From Alteraurantiacibacter hainanensis (GTDB taxonomy: Bacteria > Pseudomonadota > Alphaproteobacteria > Sphingomonadales > Sphingomonadaceae), in the NCBI RefSeq assembly GCF_036321025.1, contig NZ_JAZAPB010000002.1:744001-808000 (forward strand): DNA of 64,000 nt, given 5' to 3'. The notes below the pieces were generated by a model. The model was not told the origin of the DNA and did not search any database. It worked only from the letters and a program-made list of their open reading frames with translations. The position numbers and the translations under genes were made by a program. This document shows positions 16,994 through 25,101 of this stretch, piece after piece (the first letter of the stretch is position 1; every line of letters begins with the position of its first letter).

Positions 16994-18013
16994 ATGAGAA
17001 CCACATTCGCAGCACTGGCGCTCATCGCGTTTGGCGAGCCGGTGGCCTGTACCACACTGCCCGATCAGGCCGGCGCGACAGCCGAGGTCGCTGCGCCCGC
17101 CAACAGTCCTGTCGCGCGGCACGGCGCCTTGGAAACCGAGGGCAACAAGATCGTGGGCGAGCACGGCGAGCCCGTCACGCTGCGCGGGATGAGCCTTTTC
17201 TGGTCGCAATGGGCTCCGCAATACTACACGCGCGAAACGGTCGACTGGCTGGCGGAAGACTGGAAAGTAGACATCGTGCGGGCCGCCATTGCGGCTCAGG
17301 GTGAGGACAGCGCGCTCACCGAATACGACCGCGAAATGGCGAAGGCCTCCCGCGTGATCGAGGCGGCGGCGGCCAACGGGCTCTACGTCGTCGTCGACTG
17401 GCACGCGCACACTGCCAGTCCCGATCAGGCCGAGCGCTTTCTGACCGAGATCGCGCGGCGTTACGGTCATTTGCCCAACCTGATTTACGAACCCTTCAAC
17501 GAACCCCTGCGAGACGGCGTGGACTGGTCGCGGGATGTGAGACCCTACCACGAACGCATCATCGCCGCGATCCGCGCCATCGATCCCGACAACCTGATCG
17601 TGGTCGGTTCCCCCAGCTGGAGCCAGGACGTGGACATCGCTGCGCGCGATCCCCTGGGTGGCGAGAACATCGTCTACACGCTCCACTACTACGCCGCGAC
17701 GCATGGCGAGGACTTGCGCGAGCGCGCCGAGGAAGCCCGGCAGGCGGGGCTGCCGCTGATGATCACCGAGTTCGGGGTGGTCGAGGCGACCGGGAACGGG
17801 CCGATCGACTACGCCTCCAGCGAAGCATGGTGGGAGTGGGCCGAGGCCAACGACATTTCCTGGATGGCCTGGTCGATCGGCGACCGCGATGAAAGCAGCG
17901 CTGCGCTGCGGCCAGGCACCCCCGTATCGGGCTGGACGTCGGACGACCTTACCGAGAGCGGACGTCTGCTTCGCGAGCGCATTCGCGCCGCTGCCGAGAC
18001 CCGCGAACACTGA
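16994..18013 (+). CDS. GH5 cellulase-like, exported
   Basis: 339 residues. A short signal-like N-terminus (TTFAALALIAFGEPVAC) ends in a Cys, but the residues before it (PVA) do not make a textbook lipobox, so lipidation is doubtful. GH5 motifs are clear: VTLRGMSLFWSQW, LYVVVDWHAHT, acid/base Glu170 in IYEPFNEPL, LHYYAATHG, and nucleophile Glu259 in MITEFGVV. It resembles the bacterial endoglucanase subfamily GH5_2. AGAAGG lies eight bases before the ATG. It follows the BglX-like gene closely, so endo- and exo-acting enzymes are probably made together. The polysaccharide specificity is not readable. Confidence 0.83.
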   Translation: MRTTFAALALIAFGEPVACTTLPDQAGATAEVAAPANSPVARHGALETEGNKIVGEHGEPVTLRGMSLFWSQWAPQYYTRETVDWLAEDWKVDIVRAAIAAQGEDSALTEYDREMAKASRVIEAAAANGLYVVVDWHAHTASPDQAERFLTEIARRYGHLPNLIYEPFNEPLRDGVDWSRDVRPYHERIIAAIRAIDPDNLIVVGSPSWSQDVDIAARDPLGGENIVYTLHYYAATHGEDLRERAEEARQAGLPLMITEFGVVEATGNGPIDYASSEAWWEWAEANDISWMAWSIGDRDESSAALRPGTPVSGWTSDDLTESGRLLRERIRAAAETREH

Positions 18014-18054
18014 GGTCAAACGCCGGTGCTTGCGGGGACGTCGCAAGCTGCATA

Positions 18055-18068
18055 TGGTAGCGCTAACA
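18055..18068. promoter_or_regulatory. LacI-type operator upstream of MFS transporter
   Basis: TGGTAGCGCTAACA, one mismatch from a perfect palindrome. It lies just upstream of the GGGAGAGGG ribosome site that serves a short leader frame and the transporter gene. It shares the AGCGCT core with the four other operators in the locus. Confidence 0.7.
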
Positions 18069-18079
18069 GGGAGAGGGAA

Positions 18080-18115
18080 ATGGGAACCTGTCAGTATCGC
18101 GCAGGCGCGGCATGA
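18080..18115 (+). CDS. 11-residue leader peptide frame coupled to the MFS gene
   Basis: ATG at 18080 is preceded by the strong purine run GGGAGAGGGAA and encodes MGTCQYRAGAA before TGA at 18113-18115. That TGA overlaps the transporter ATG (ATGA). The transporter start itself has no convincing ribosome site, so its translation may depend on ribosomes finishing this leader. Alternatively this is just the 5' end of the mRNA with a chance frame, or a sequencing indel hides a longer transporter N-terminus. Confidence 0.4.
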   Translation: MGTCQYRAGAA

Positions 18116-19455
18116 CCGGCGCTGCGCCAACGGCAGCCGGGCATAGCAGGCCGCTGGGCAAGTATCGCTGGGGCATCTGCGCGCTGCTCTTCTTCGTCAT
18201 CACCATCAACTATATCGATCGCCAGATCATCGGCGTGCTCAAGCCCGTGATCGAGGACGAGATGGGCTGGTCCGAGGTCGATTACGGCAACATCGTAACG
18301 GCATTCCAGGCCAGCTACGGCATTGGCTTGCTGGTGGTGGGCCGCTGGCTGGACCGGGTGGGAACGCGCAAGGGGATCGCCATCGCGATCGGCCTGTGGA
18401 GCCTTGCTGCCTGTTTCCACGCGGCAGCGCGCAGCGTGCTGGCGTTCATCCTTGCCCGGATCGCCCTGGGTATTGCCGAGAGCGCCGCCTATCCCGGTGC
18501 GGTCAAGTCCGTGGCCGAATGGTTTCCCAAGCGCGAGCGGGCCCTGGGCGTGGGCATTCTCAATGCCGGGGCCAACGTCGGCGTATTGCTGACGCCGATC
18601 ATCGCCATTGGCATCGCCGGGCTCTACGGTTGGCGCGCCGCGTTTCTCGTCACCGGCCTCTTGGGCTTCATCGTCCTGTGGGCATGGCTGCGTTTCTTTC
18701 GTCAGCCGAACGATCATCAGGCCCTGACACCAGACGAGCGCCAGTGGATCGAACAGGATGGCGAAGATCCTGCCGGCGAACCGCTAGGCTGGAAGGATGC
18801 GATCCGCCAGCGCCAGGCCTGGTTCTTCATCTGCGGAAAGTTCTTTACCGATCCGGTCTGGTACCTGTTTCTGTTCTGGCTGCCGGATTTCCTCGCCAGG
18901 ACGCAGGGCATGGAGCTGTTTCCCACCGGCGACAGCGGGATTCTCGCCACCATCGGCCCGGCGCTGATCGGCGTGTACCTTCTTGCCGACATCGGCTCCA
19001 TCGCAGGCGGCTGGCTGTCCTCGCACCTCGTCAACCGGGGATGGACCATCAACCGCGCGCGCAAGACCACCTTGTTCATCGCGGCCCTGATGGCGCTGCC
19101 GATGGTGACCGTCGCCAGCGTGCCGGAGCCGTGGATGGCGGTCCTGCTGATCGGGCTGGGTACGGCGGCGCACCAGGCCTTCAGTTCGAACATCTTCACG
19201 ATGATTGCCGACATGTATCCGCGCCGGGCGGTGGCGACGATTGCCGGGATGGGAGGAGCTGCCGGCGCCGTGGGTGGTATCCTGATCGCCCAGGCGACGG
19301 GCTGGACGCTTGAGCTGACCGGGTCCTACGTGCCGATCGTCATCTATGCCGGTCTTGGCTACACGATCGCTTTCGTAATCATTCACTTCCTGGTCCCGCG
19401 CATGCAGCCGGCTGTCTTGCGTTCCACACCGGTGACATCGCTCGCTAGCGGGTAA
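18112..19455 (+). CDS. MFS hexuronate/sugar-acid transporter (ExuT-like)
   Basis: 447 residues, about 12 membrane segments, major facilitator superfamily of the anion:cation symporter (ExuT/GarP) type. The first helix reads ALLFFVITINYIDRQIIG, and the MFS loop GRWLDRVGTRKG follows helix 2. GIAESAAYPGAVKSVAEWFPKRERA is typical of hexuronate transporters. It sits beside a glucuronoyl esterase gene, so glucuronate or an aldouronic acid from glucuronoxylan is the likely cargo. A LacI-type operator lies 44 bases upstream. Its 3' end overlaps the convergent CE15 gene by 11 bases. Family is firm; cargo is inferred. Confidence 0.83.
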   Translation: MTGAAPTAAGHSRPLGKYRWGICALLFFVITINYIDRQIIGVLKPVIEDEMGWSEVDYGNIVTAFQASYGIGLLVVGRWLDRVGTRKGIAIAIGLWSLAACFHAAARSVLAFILARIALGIAESAAYPGAVKSVAEWFPKRERALGVGILNAGANVGVLLTPIIAIGIAGLYGWRAAFLVTGLLGFIVLWAWLRFFRQPNDHQALTPDERQWIEQDGEDPAGEPLGWKDAIRQRQAWFFICGKFFTDPVWYLFLFWLPDFLARTQGMELFPTGDSGILATIGPALIGVYLLADIGSIAGGWLSSHLVNRGWTINRARKTTLFIAALMALPMVTVASVPEPWMAVLLIGLGTAAHQAFSSNIFTMIADMYPRRAVATIAGMGGAAGAVGGILIAQATGWTLELTGSYVPIVIYAGLGYTIAFVIIHFLVPRMQPAVLRSTPVTSLASG

Positions 19456-20722
19456 ATCGCTCCGTGTGATTGAAGAGCGCCTCGAATGCGGGCCACATCA
19501 CGTGACCCTCCGCATGCTGGTAGAAGGCCAGGGGCGTTTCGAGCGGACCGTGGCCCGGCTGCGGTCGGGCTTCGTCGGGAAAGGTGTCGGCACCCGTAGC
19601 TCTCCATGCAGCCCGGGCCAGCAACGTCGCCTGCCACTGGCCCGCCGGGTCGGTCCAGCCGTCTCCCTGCGCAACCGTTCCGGTCGAGATCAGCAAGGGA
19701 CGGGGCGCGCGCAGCGCTATCAGCATGTGCGCATCGACGGGCCACTGCTCCAGGGATGCGTTGCCCGCATAGTGCTTGATGCGGGGTGCATACCAGACCG
19801 AGGCATAGGGATCGGCCATGTTCTCCAGCCTTTCCCCGAAGTCTCGGCGCATCAGCTTTGCGCCGCCTGCGCCGCTGCTTGATACGAGGGCGTCGGCAAA
19901 TTCATGATCGAAGGCGGCCGCCACCAGAACCGCTTTGCCAAAGCGGGAATGGCCCGCCAGGACTATGCGTGATCCGTCGATGAGCGGGTCTGCGGCCAGA
20001 GCCTCCCGCAACCGGCTTGCCCCCCACGCCCAGGCGCGCAGCGCGCCCCAGTCGTGCTCCCCGCGTGGCCATGCTGTCATGCCGATCAGACCTTGCGAGA
20101 GGAGGGCGGTATCGTCGGCCTGCAGCAGTGTGGGCCGATAGGCGACATGGCCCCAGCCACGCGCCAGCGCCGCCTCACGCAGGCTCGGTGCGGGCGGGCC
20201 AGGAAAGCGGAAGTCAGGGGGCCAGATGTAGCTGTATTCGATGACGACCGGCACGGGACGGGAGCCGGCCCGCCTCGCTTGTGGGGGCAGGCTCAACCGG
20301 GCGTCGATGGTGGGGCCCATCGGATATCCCGGACGCATGAGCTGTCCCAGCCACTGGTCGCCGTCATCAACTTCCTGCTTCGTCCAGACGATCTCGATCT
20401 CGCGCGCGCTTTCCGGTACGCGTCCGACCCACTCGTTCTCTATCAGGCGCGCCAGTTCGGCCCGCCGCGCGGACCAGCCCTCCGCAGCCCCATTGTCGTC
20501 GCGGAATAGCGAAGGCACGGACAGATTTCCGACCCGGTCCTCGTCGAAGTTCGCTGCGTTCGGGGCATCGGGATCGTTGCCGTCCGCTCCTGGCCGCAAT
20601 TCGCCGTAGCCGAGCCGTTCGTTTTCTGCGCGATGCACCGAAGCGGAGTCCTGCGCCACCAGCGGTTGGGCGGAAAGGACGGCAAGGGCTGTAGCAACGA
20701 CGGCCCGCAGCGCGGATTTCAC
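19445..20722 (-). CDS. CE15 glucuronoyl esterase-like alpha/beta hydrolase, exported
   Basis: 425 residues from a GTG start that overlaps the upstream Gfo/Idh stop (GTGA), with a signal peptide (VVATALAVLSAQPLVAQ). CE15 hallmarks are HDWGALRAWAWGASR and the nucleophile motif GHSRFGK (Ser259, with Arg260 and Lys263); the likely catalytic His is His407 in EGHVMWP. The usual acidic residue in the E-S-G-x-G-G block is replaced: the sequence reads SSSGAGG at 281-287. Another acid, for example Asp354 or Asp358 in DGWTDP, may serve. The enzyme family cleaves the ester between lignin alcohols and 4-O-methyl-glucuronate on xylan, in the periplasm or outside. Family is well supported; activity is inferred. 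Confidence 0.8.
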   Translation of the reverse strand: MKSALRAVVATALAVLSAQPLVAQDSASVHRAENERLGYGELRPGADGNDPDAPNAANFDEDRVGNLSVPSLFRDDNGAAEGWSARRAELARLIENEWVGRVPESAREIEIVWTKQEVDDGDQWLGQLMRPGYPMGPTIDARLSLPPQARRAGSRPVPVVIEYSYIWPPDFRFPGPPAPSLREAALARGWGHVAYRPTLLQADDTALLSQGLIGMTAWPRGEHDWGALRAWAWGASRLREALAADPLIDGSRIVLAGHSRFGKAVLVAAAFDHEFADALVSSSGAGGAKLMRRDFGERLENMADPYASVWYAPRIKHYAGNASLEQWPVDAHMLIALRAPRPLLISTGTVAQGDGWTDPAGQWQATLLARAAWRATGADTFPDEARPQPGHGPLETPLAFYQHAEGHVMWPAFEALFNHTERFTR

Positions 20723-21897
20723 AGCGGAACCACCGCGCCGCCTGCGTCTGCACTGCGATACATCGCTTCGATCAGGCGAATGTCGCGCAGTCCCATCTCT
20801 CCGGGCGTGCGGTGAGGCTGTCCCGCCCGTGCGGCGGCGGAGAAGCCATCGAGCTGCCCGGCGAACTGCGTGATCGCATTTCCTGCCGAATACTCGCGCG
20901 GTGCGTCGCCGCCTGGTTCGAAGCGGATACGATTGTCGTAGTAGGTGGTCGCCGGGTTCATCTCGATCGAGGCCGTGCTTCCGAAATAGCGCTGCCGCGA
21001 GACGTAGGGGCTCCAGCAATAGGATGACGAACCCTGTATGGTGATGCCGCTGGCCATGTGCACCCGCCAGTCCAGGCCGCCCTCCACCTCGGTAAAGCGC
21101 GGATCCCCGGCCGGAGTGGAATAGCGCGCCGAGACTTCCACAGGCAGGTCGTCGGGCACCATCATCAGCGATGTGTTCAGGCCGTAGACCCCGATATCGT
21201 ACATCGATCCGCCGCCAGCCAGTTCCTTTTCCAGGCGCCACTTGTGCGGTGGCCAATCGGGGTTCGCATTGAAGCCGTGATCGGCCGAGACGAAGCGCAT
21301 CGTGCCCAGATCGTCGTTGCGAATTCGCTGCAGGGCATGGATGTTGTTGGGTTCGAAATGCACGCGGTAGGCGACGCCCAGCGTCCGGCCGTTGGCATTC
21401 GCGGCGGCGATCATGGCCTCGCACTCGGCGCTGGTCGAAGCCATCGGCTTTTCGCAGAGGACATGCTTGCCGGCTTCGAGCGCGCGGATCGTGTATTCCG
21501 CGTGCAGACCGACCGGCAGAACGATGTAGACGCAATCGATTTCGGGATCGTCGGCGATGCGATCGTAGGTGTCATAGTCGTAGAACTGCGACACTCCGTA
21601 GCGCGCACCGAGGTTCTGCGCCTTCTCGGGATTGCCCGAGACGAAGGCCGTCATGCGCGATTGCCTGGCGTCCGCGAAACCTGGAATGACCTGCCCCACG
21701 GCGAATGTTCCGAGGCCCACGATCGCCCAGCGCATCCTCTCACCCGGTACTTCCGGCAGCGTCGGATCGCCCAGCAGGGGTTGTCCGACAGCTTCCTGCG
21801 CCAGCGCCGATGCTCCCGGCAGCGTCAGCGTGGCTCCTGCTGCGCCTGCAAGAATTTGTCGACGCGAATAGTCCGAGCCCTCCAAGAATTTCTTCAT
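20719..21897 (-). CDS. Tat-exported Gfo/Idh/MocA oxidoreductase (GFOR-like)
   Basis: 392 residues. A twin-arginine signal (YSRRQILAGAAGATLTLPG) ends near ALAQ, so it is exported folded with its cofactor. The Rossmann fold starts at RWAIVGLGTFAVGQVIPGF, the Gfo/Idh motif LCEKPMA is present, and GGGSMYDIGVYGLN lies in the C-terminal domain. Overall it looks like the glucose-fructose oxidoreductase group that keeps NADP tightly bound. ATG at 21897 is preferred because AGGATC precedes it and the Tat motif then falls at a normal distance. It is translationally coupled to the CE15 esterase, so the substrate may be a sugar or uronic acid released from xylan. The reaction is unknown. Confidence 0.8.
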   Translation of the reverse strand: MKKFLEGSDYSRRQILAGAAGATLTLPGASALAQEAVGQPLLGDPTLPEVPGERMRWAIVGLGTFAVGQVIPGFADARQSRMTAFVSGNPEKAQNLGARYGVSQFYDYDTYDRIADDPEIDCVYIVLPVGLHAEYTIRALEAGKHVLCEKPMASTSAECEAMIAAANANGRTLGVAYRVHFEPNNIHALQRIRNDDLGTMRFVSADHGFNANPDWPPHKWRLEKELAGGGSMYDIGVYGLNTSLMMVPDDLPVEVSARYSTPAGDPRFTEVEGGLDWRVHMASGITIQGSSSYCWSPYVSRQRYFGSTASIEMNPATTYYDNRIRFEPGGDAPREYSAGNAITQFAGQLDGFSAAARAGQPHRTPGEMGLRDIRLIEAMYRSADAGGAVVPL

Positions 21898-21921
21898 GTC
21901 GATCCTGCCCATCCCCTGATT

Positions 21922-21937
21922 TGCCAAAGCGTTGGCA
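21922..21937. promoter_or_regulatory. palindromic site upstream of Gfo/Idh-CE15 operon
   Basis: TGCCAAAGCGTTGGCA: arms TGCCAA and TTGGCA are perfectly inverted around a four-base core, 14 of 16 positions symmetric. It lies 25 bases upstream of the Gfo/Idh ATG. It differs from the AGCGCT operators in this locus, so a second LacI/GntR-type regulator is suggested. Confidence 0.5.
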
Positions 21938-22048
21938 GAGATATTATCGTCAGAAAAGGCTTCAGACCAACCGCAAACTTACAGTGGGGCTGAGGACGAG
22001 AGCGCTGGCTACCAAGGCATATCGGATCGAAGAAATCGCATACGGCGA

Positions 22049-22765
22049 TCAAGCGACGCGCACGACGACAATACTCAAATTATCGGGAGCGCCGCGAGAT
22101 AGGACAGCATGCCGAACTGTCTCGACTGCCTGGCCCGGGTTTCTCGTGAGTAGAATGTCACAAAGCTCTTCGTCGGAAACGACGCGGTTCACTCCATCGG
22201 TTGTCAGCAGGAAAATGTCTCCTGCCAGCACCTTGTCCTCGCAGGTATCGAGCACGAGCTGTGACTTTGCTCCGACCGCACGCGTAATGACGTTGGAATC
22301 CGGATGCGAAACGGCCTCTTCAGGGCTGACCATGCCGGATCTGACGAGATCGTTCACCAGGCTGTGGTCGGTCGTAAGTTGTGCGATGGTGCGATCGCGA
22401 ACCAGATAGACCCGACTGTCGCCGGCCCAAATGCAGCAATACCGATGGTCGCGGATCAGTAGGCCGGCAACTGTGGAGCCGATGGTCTTGTCATCGTCAC
22501 CGGAAGTGCGTGCCAAGGTAATGAGGCTGGCATTGACTTCCTGCAGTCTCTCACAGGCCAGATCCTTGTCCGACTGCAGACCGCCGCCTCCTTTCATTTC
22601 TGAAAGAGCCTCGACAATCTGGGCCGAGGCCACCTCGCCGGCTTCGTGCCCACCCATGCCGTCGGCGACGGCCCAGATGCCGCTTCCGGCGTCATCGAGA
22701 ATGGCATCTTCGTTGAGCTTGCGCTTCTTTCCGATGTCGGTGCAAGACGCGCTCAAGAAAATCAC
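22049..22765 (-). CDS. PP2C-family protein phosphatase
   Basis: 238 residues from a GTG start with a GGGGCG purine site. All PP2C metal-binding blocks are present: KKRKLNEDAIL, WAVADGMGGHEAGEVAS, IWAGDSRVYLVR, LLTTDGVNRVV and GAPDNLSIVVV. It is soluble and close to the bacterial Stp/PppA type that reverses Ser/Thr phosphorylation. It is divergent from a Ser/Thr kinase gene across 94 bases, so the two form a writer/eraser pair. The FHA protein four kilobases away would be the reader. Role within a defence or stress system is inferred. Confidence 0.9.
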   Translation of the reverse strand: MIFLSASCTDIGKKRKLNEDAILDDAGSGIWAVADGMGGHEAGEVASAQIVEALSEMKGGGGLQSDKDLACERLQEVNASLITLARTSGDDDKTIGSTVAGLLIRDHRYCCIWAGDSRVYLVRDRTIAQLTTDHSLVNDLVRSGMVSPEEAVSHPDSNVITRAVGAKSQLVLDTCEDKVLAGDIFLLTTDGVNRVVSDEELCDILLTRNPGQAVETVRHAVLSRGAPDNLSIVVVRVA

Positions 22766-22859
22766 ATTTCGCCCCGATCAGTAAATCCAACGATAGTTGG
22801 CAGCCATGGCAACATAGTGCACACTTGTCTTGCGGCCAAGGCCAGGGGGCAATTCTAAA

Positions 22860-25088
22860 ATGTCAAAGACATACAGTAATCGTGCTCTGCCAGCTGGTAC
22901 GATACTTCGCGAATGGAGGCTGGAGGAAGTCCTGGGCGTCGGAGGTTTTGGCATCGTCTATAAGGGACGGGGTATATATTTCGATGAACTTGTTGCAATA
23001 AAAGAATATTTTCCCAGCGCCACAAGCGAACGAAATGACGACGAGACGGTTGTCCCGGTGGATTCCAGTGCGGAGGAAGTCCACGCTCTGGGCCTGAAAA
23101 AATTCGTGGAAGAGGCCAAATTGCTGTGGAACCTCTCCACGCCGAGTCGGCATCCCAACATCGTAAGCGTAAGGAGCCTGTTCGAGATTCACGGCACGGC
23201 CTACATGGTCATGGATTTCGAGGACGGCACTCCGCTCTCCAGGCTGCTCAAGCAGGGTATGCGCTTCAACGAAGCCAGTCTCCGCAAGATGATCATACCC
23301 ATCTGCGAAGGACTGGATCGTGCACACCGCGTCGGCGTTCTCCATCGCGATATCAAGCCGCCCAACATCATGGTTGGCGATGATGGCCGGTCGGTCCTGA
23401 TCGATTTCGGCTCGGCCCGCTTTGAATCCGGCGAGGCCACCAGCACGACCGTCACGTTTCACACCCCACCCTATGCAGCGATCGAGCAGTACGTACGCAC
23501 CTACGAGCAGGGCCCCTGGACAGATATCTATGCCTTGGGTGTCGTGCTCTACGAATGCATCACCGGCGAGAAGCCGGCCGAAGTGCTGGAACGTGTCCAT
23601 GGAGAAGCCGGGCAGCCTCTGGTGGAACGGGATCTGCCCGGCTTCAGCAAGGAATTTCTGAGCGGGATCGATGCTGCGATGGCCTTGCGGCCCGACGAGC
23701 GTCCGCAATCCATTGCCCGTTGGCTGGAGTTGCTGGAATCCGGATCCGCGGCCGGGATGGCGCCGGCCAATGAAGCCGACGACGAGGAGGATGAGGACGA
23801 CAGGACACGCATCGGAGGCTTCGCCGACGACCTGTATGCTGTCGCGTCCTCTGCCGGCTCAGGCCTGTCGAAGAATCGTATTGCGACGGGGGTCCCTGAT
23901 ACGCCAAGCAAGGCTGAGTACCTTTCTCCCAAGGATCGGGAGGACCGCAGCGAAGAGCCCCTGCAAGAAGCCGACCAGGCGCCTGCGACAGCGGACGTTC
24001 CGCTTGCTGCGCCTGAATCAATCGCCTCTCCCGATAAGCAAGATGCGAAGAAGAAATCCGCAGTCGCAGAGGGAAAACCATCCGGGTCTGACGAAGGAAG
24101 CCAGGATTCAAGGACAGGCAAGTCCAAGCTGGTGATCGCCGGGATCGGGGCAGCACTGGTGGTGGCTGCTTCAGGTGCATATCTTCTCTCGAGCGGCGAC
24201 GAACAGGCGGGATCCGCCCTGGCAGAGCTGCCAGAAGAGGGAGAAGCCGGGTATTCGATTGCAGACAGCGAAGCCATTCTGTCGGCATTGGCAGACGAAG
24301 CACGGGCGGCAGGGATTTCGGACACACTGGTGGATCTGCTGGCGCTGCCCACCGACCTGCCGGATGATCCGTCAGTCCCTCTGGAAGGCGGTTTGCAACC
24401 CCTGCTCACGCAGTTCGCCTCGAGCTATGCCGAAACGTCGCGACGACGGTTTGACGCGATACCCGCGCCCACCAGGAACGCCAACGAGGGGGCTGTCTCG
24501 ACCCTCAGCGATGGCCTCGCCGTGATCACTCAGGCAAGCAGGCGGGTGTCGGAAAGCACCAGCGATGAGGACGCCCTCGGTGCGATGCGCGACCTGATAG
24601 CTACTGCGGGCGAATTCAACTCGACCCTCGCCGACCTTCGCGTGCCGGAAGTGGAGGCAACGGCCCTGGCCATTGCGGAGCCCAGTTCTGCGGTTGCGAA
24701 CGCCGACCGCCCGCTGCAGCCGAGCAGTGCAGCCATGGCAACCCCGCTGCCCGTAGAGACGGGTAGCGGAAACACGGTGAGTTCCGCGACCATGAGCGAG
24801 TTCAGGAGCGCGGTGCGAGAAAGCCGCAGCCTGGTTGACCGGATTATTGAACTGGAAAGGCGGGATCGGCCCGGGATGCTCGCCGGGGAAGATGCACGTG
24901 CTGCGCAACAGGTGCGCCGCGAGAATGCCGAAAGAGCGCGAGAATACGGTGCCTATCTCGACTCGCTGGAAGCTTCCATGCGGCAAGAATCCTCGGCGAT
25001 GGATGCTGCGCAACTGATGGCCAATGCCTACCAGACCCGCGGTTATCTTCGCGGCATGTTGCGCCAGTCGCAGGAAACGCTGCAATAG
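22860..25088 (+). CDS. membrane-anchored Ser/Thr protein kinase
   Basis: 742 residues. A Hanks-type kinase domain spans about 15-295, with glycine loop GVGGFG, Lys48 in VAIKEY, catalytic HRDIKPPN (Asp164), DFGSAR (Asp182) and YAAIEQY in the activation/P+1 segment. An acidic low-complexity linker (about 300-420) leads to one membrane segment (KLVIAGIGAALVVAASGAYLL, about 422-442). A 300-residue, probably periplasmic, Ala/Glu-rich and partly helical tail of no recognised domain follows; it could sense an envelope signal. The kinase is complete and should be active. PknB-type PASTA repeats are absent. It ends 13 bases from the convergent SLOG-SLATT gene. Confidence 0.9.
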   Translation: MSKTYSNRALPAGTILREWRLEEVLGVGGFGIVYKGRGIYFDELVAIKEYFPSATSERNDDETVVPVDSSAEEVHALGLKKFVEEAKLLWNLSTPSRHPNIVSVRSLFEIHGTAYMVMDFEDGTPLSRLLKQGMRFNEASLRKMIIPICEGLDRAHRVGVLHRDIKPPNIMVGDDGRSVLIDFGSARFESGEATSTTVTFHTPPYAAIEQYVRTYEQGPWTDIYALGVVLYECITGEKPAEVLERVHGEAGQPLVERDLPGFSKEFLSGIDAAMALRPDERPQSIARWLELLESGSAAGMAPANEADDEEDEDDRTRIGGFADDLYAVASSAGSGLSKNRIATGVPDTPSKAEYLSPKDREDRSEEPLQEADQAPATADVPLAAPESIASPDKQDAKKKSAVAEGKPSGSDEGSQDSRTGKSKLVIAGIGAALVVAASGAYLLSSGDEQAGSALAELPEEGEAGYSIADSEAILSALADEARAAGISDTLVDLLALPTDLPDDPSVPLEGGLQPLLTQFASSYAETSRRRFDAIPAPTRNANEGAVSTLSDGLAVITQASRRVSESTSDEDALGAMRDLIATAGEFNSTLADLRVPEVEATALAIAEPSSAVANADRPLQPSSAAMATPLPVETGSGNTVSSATMSEFRSAVRESRSLVDRIIELERRDRPGMLAGEDARAAQQVRRENAERAREYGAYLDSLEASMRQESSAMDAAQLMANAYQTRGYLRGMLRQSQETLQ

Positions 25089-25101
25089 CCAGCTGTTCGG
25101 A

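Noticed and set aside
24735..25088. PASTA or TPR repeats in the kinase tail
   Set aside because: The Ala/Glu-rich segments do not show the spacing or conserved residues of either repeat.
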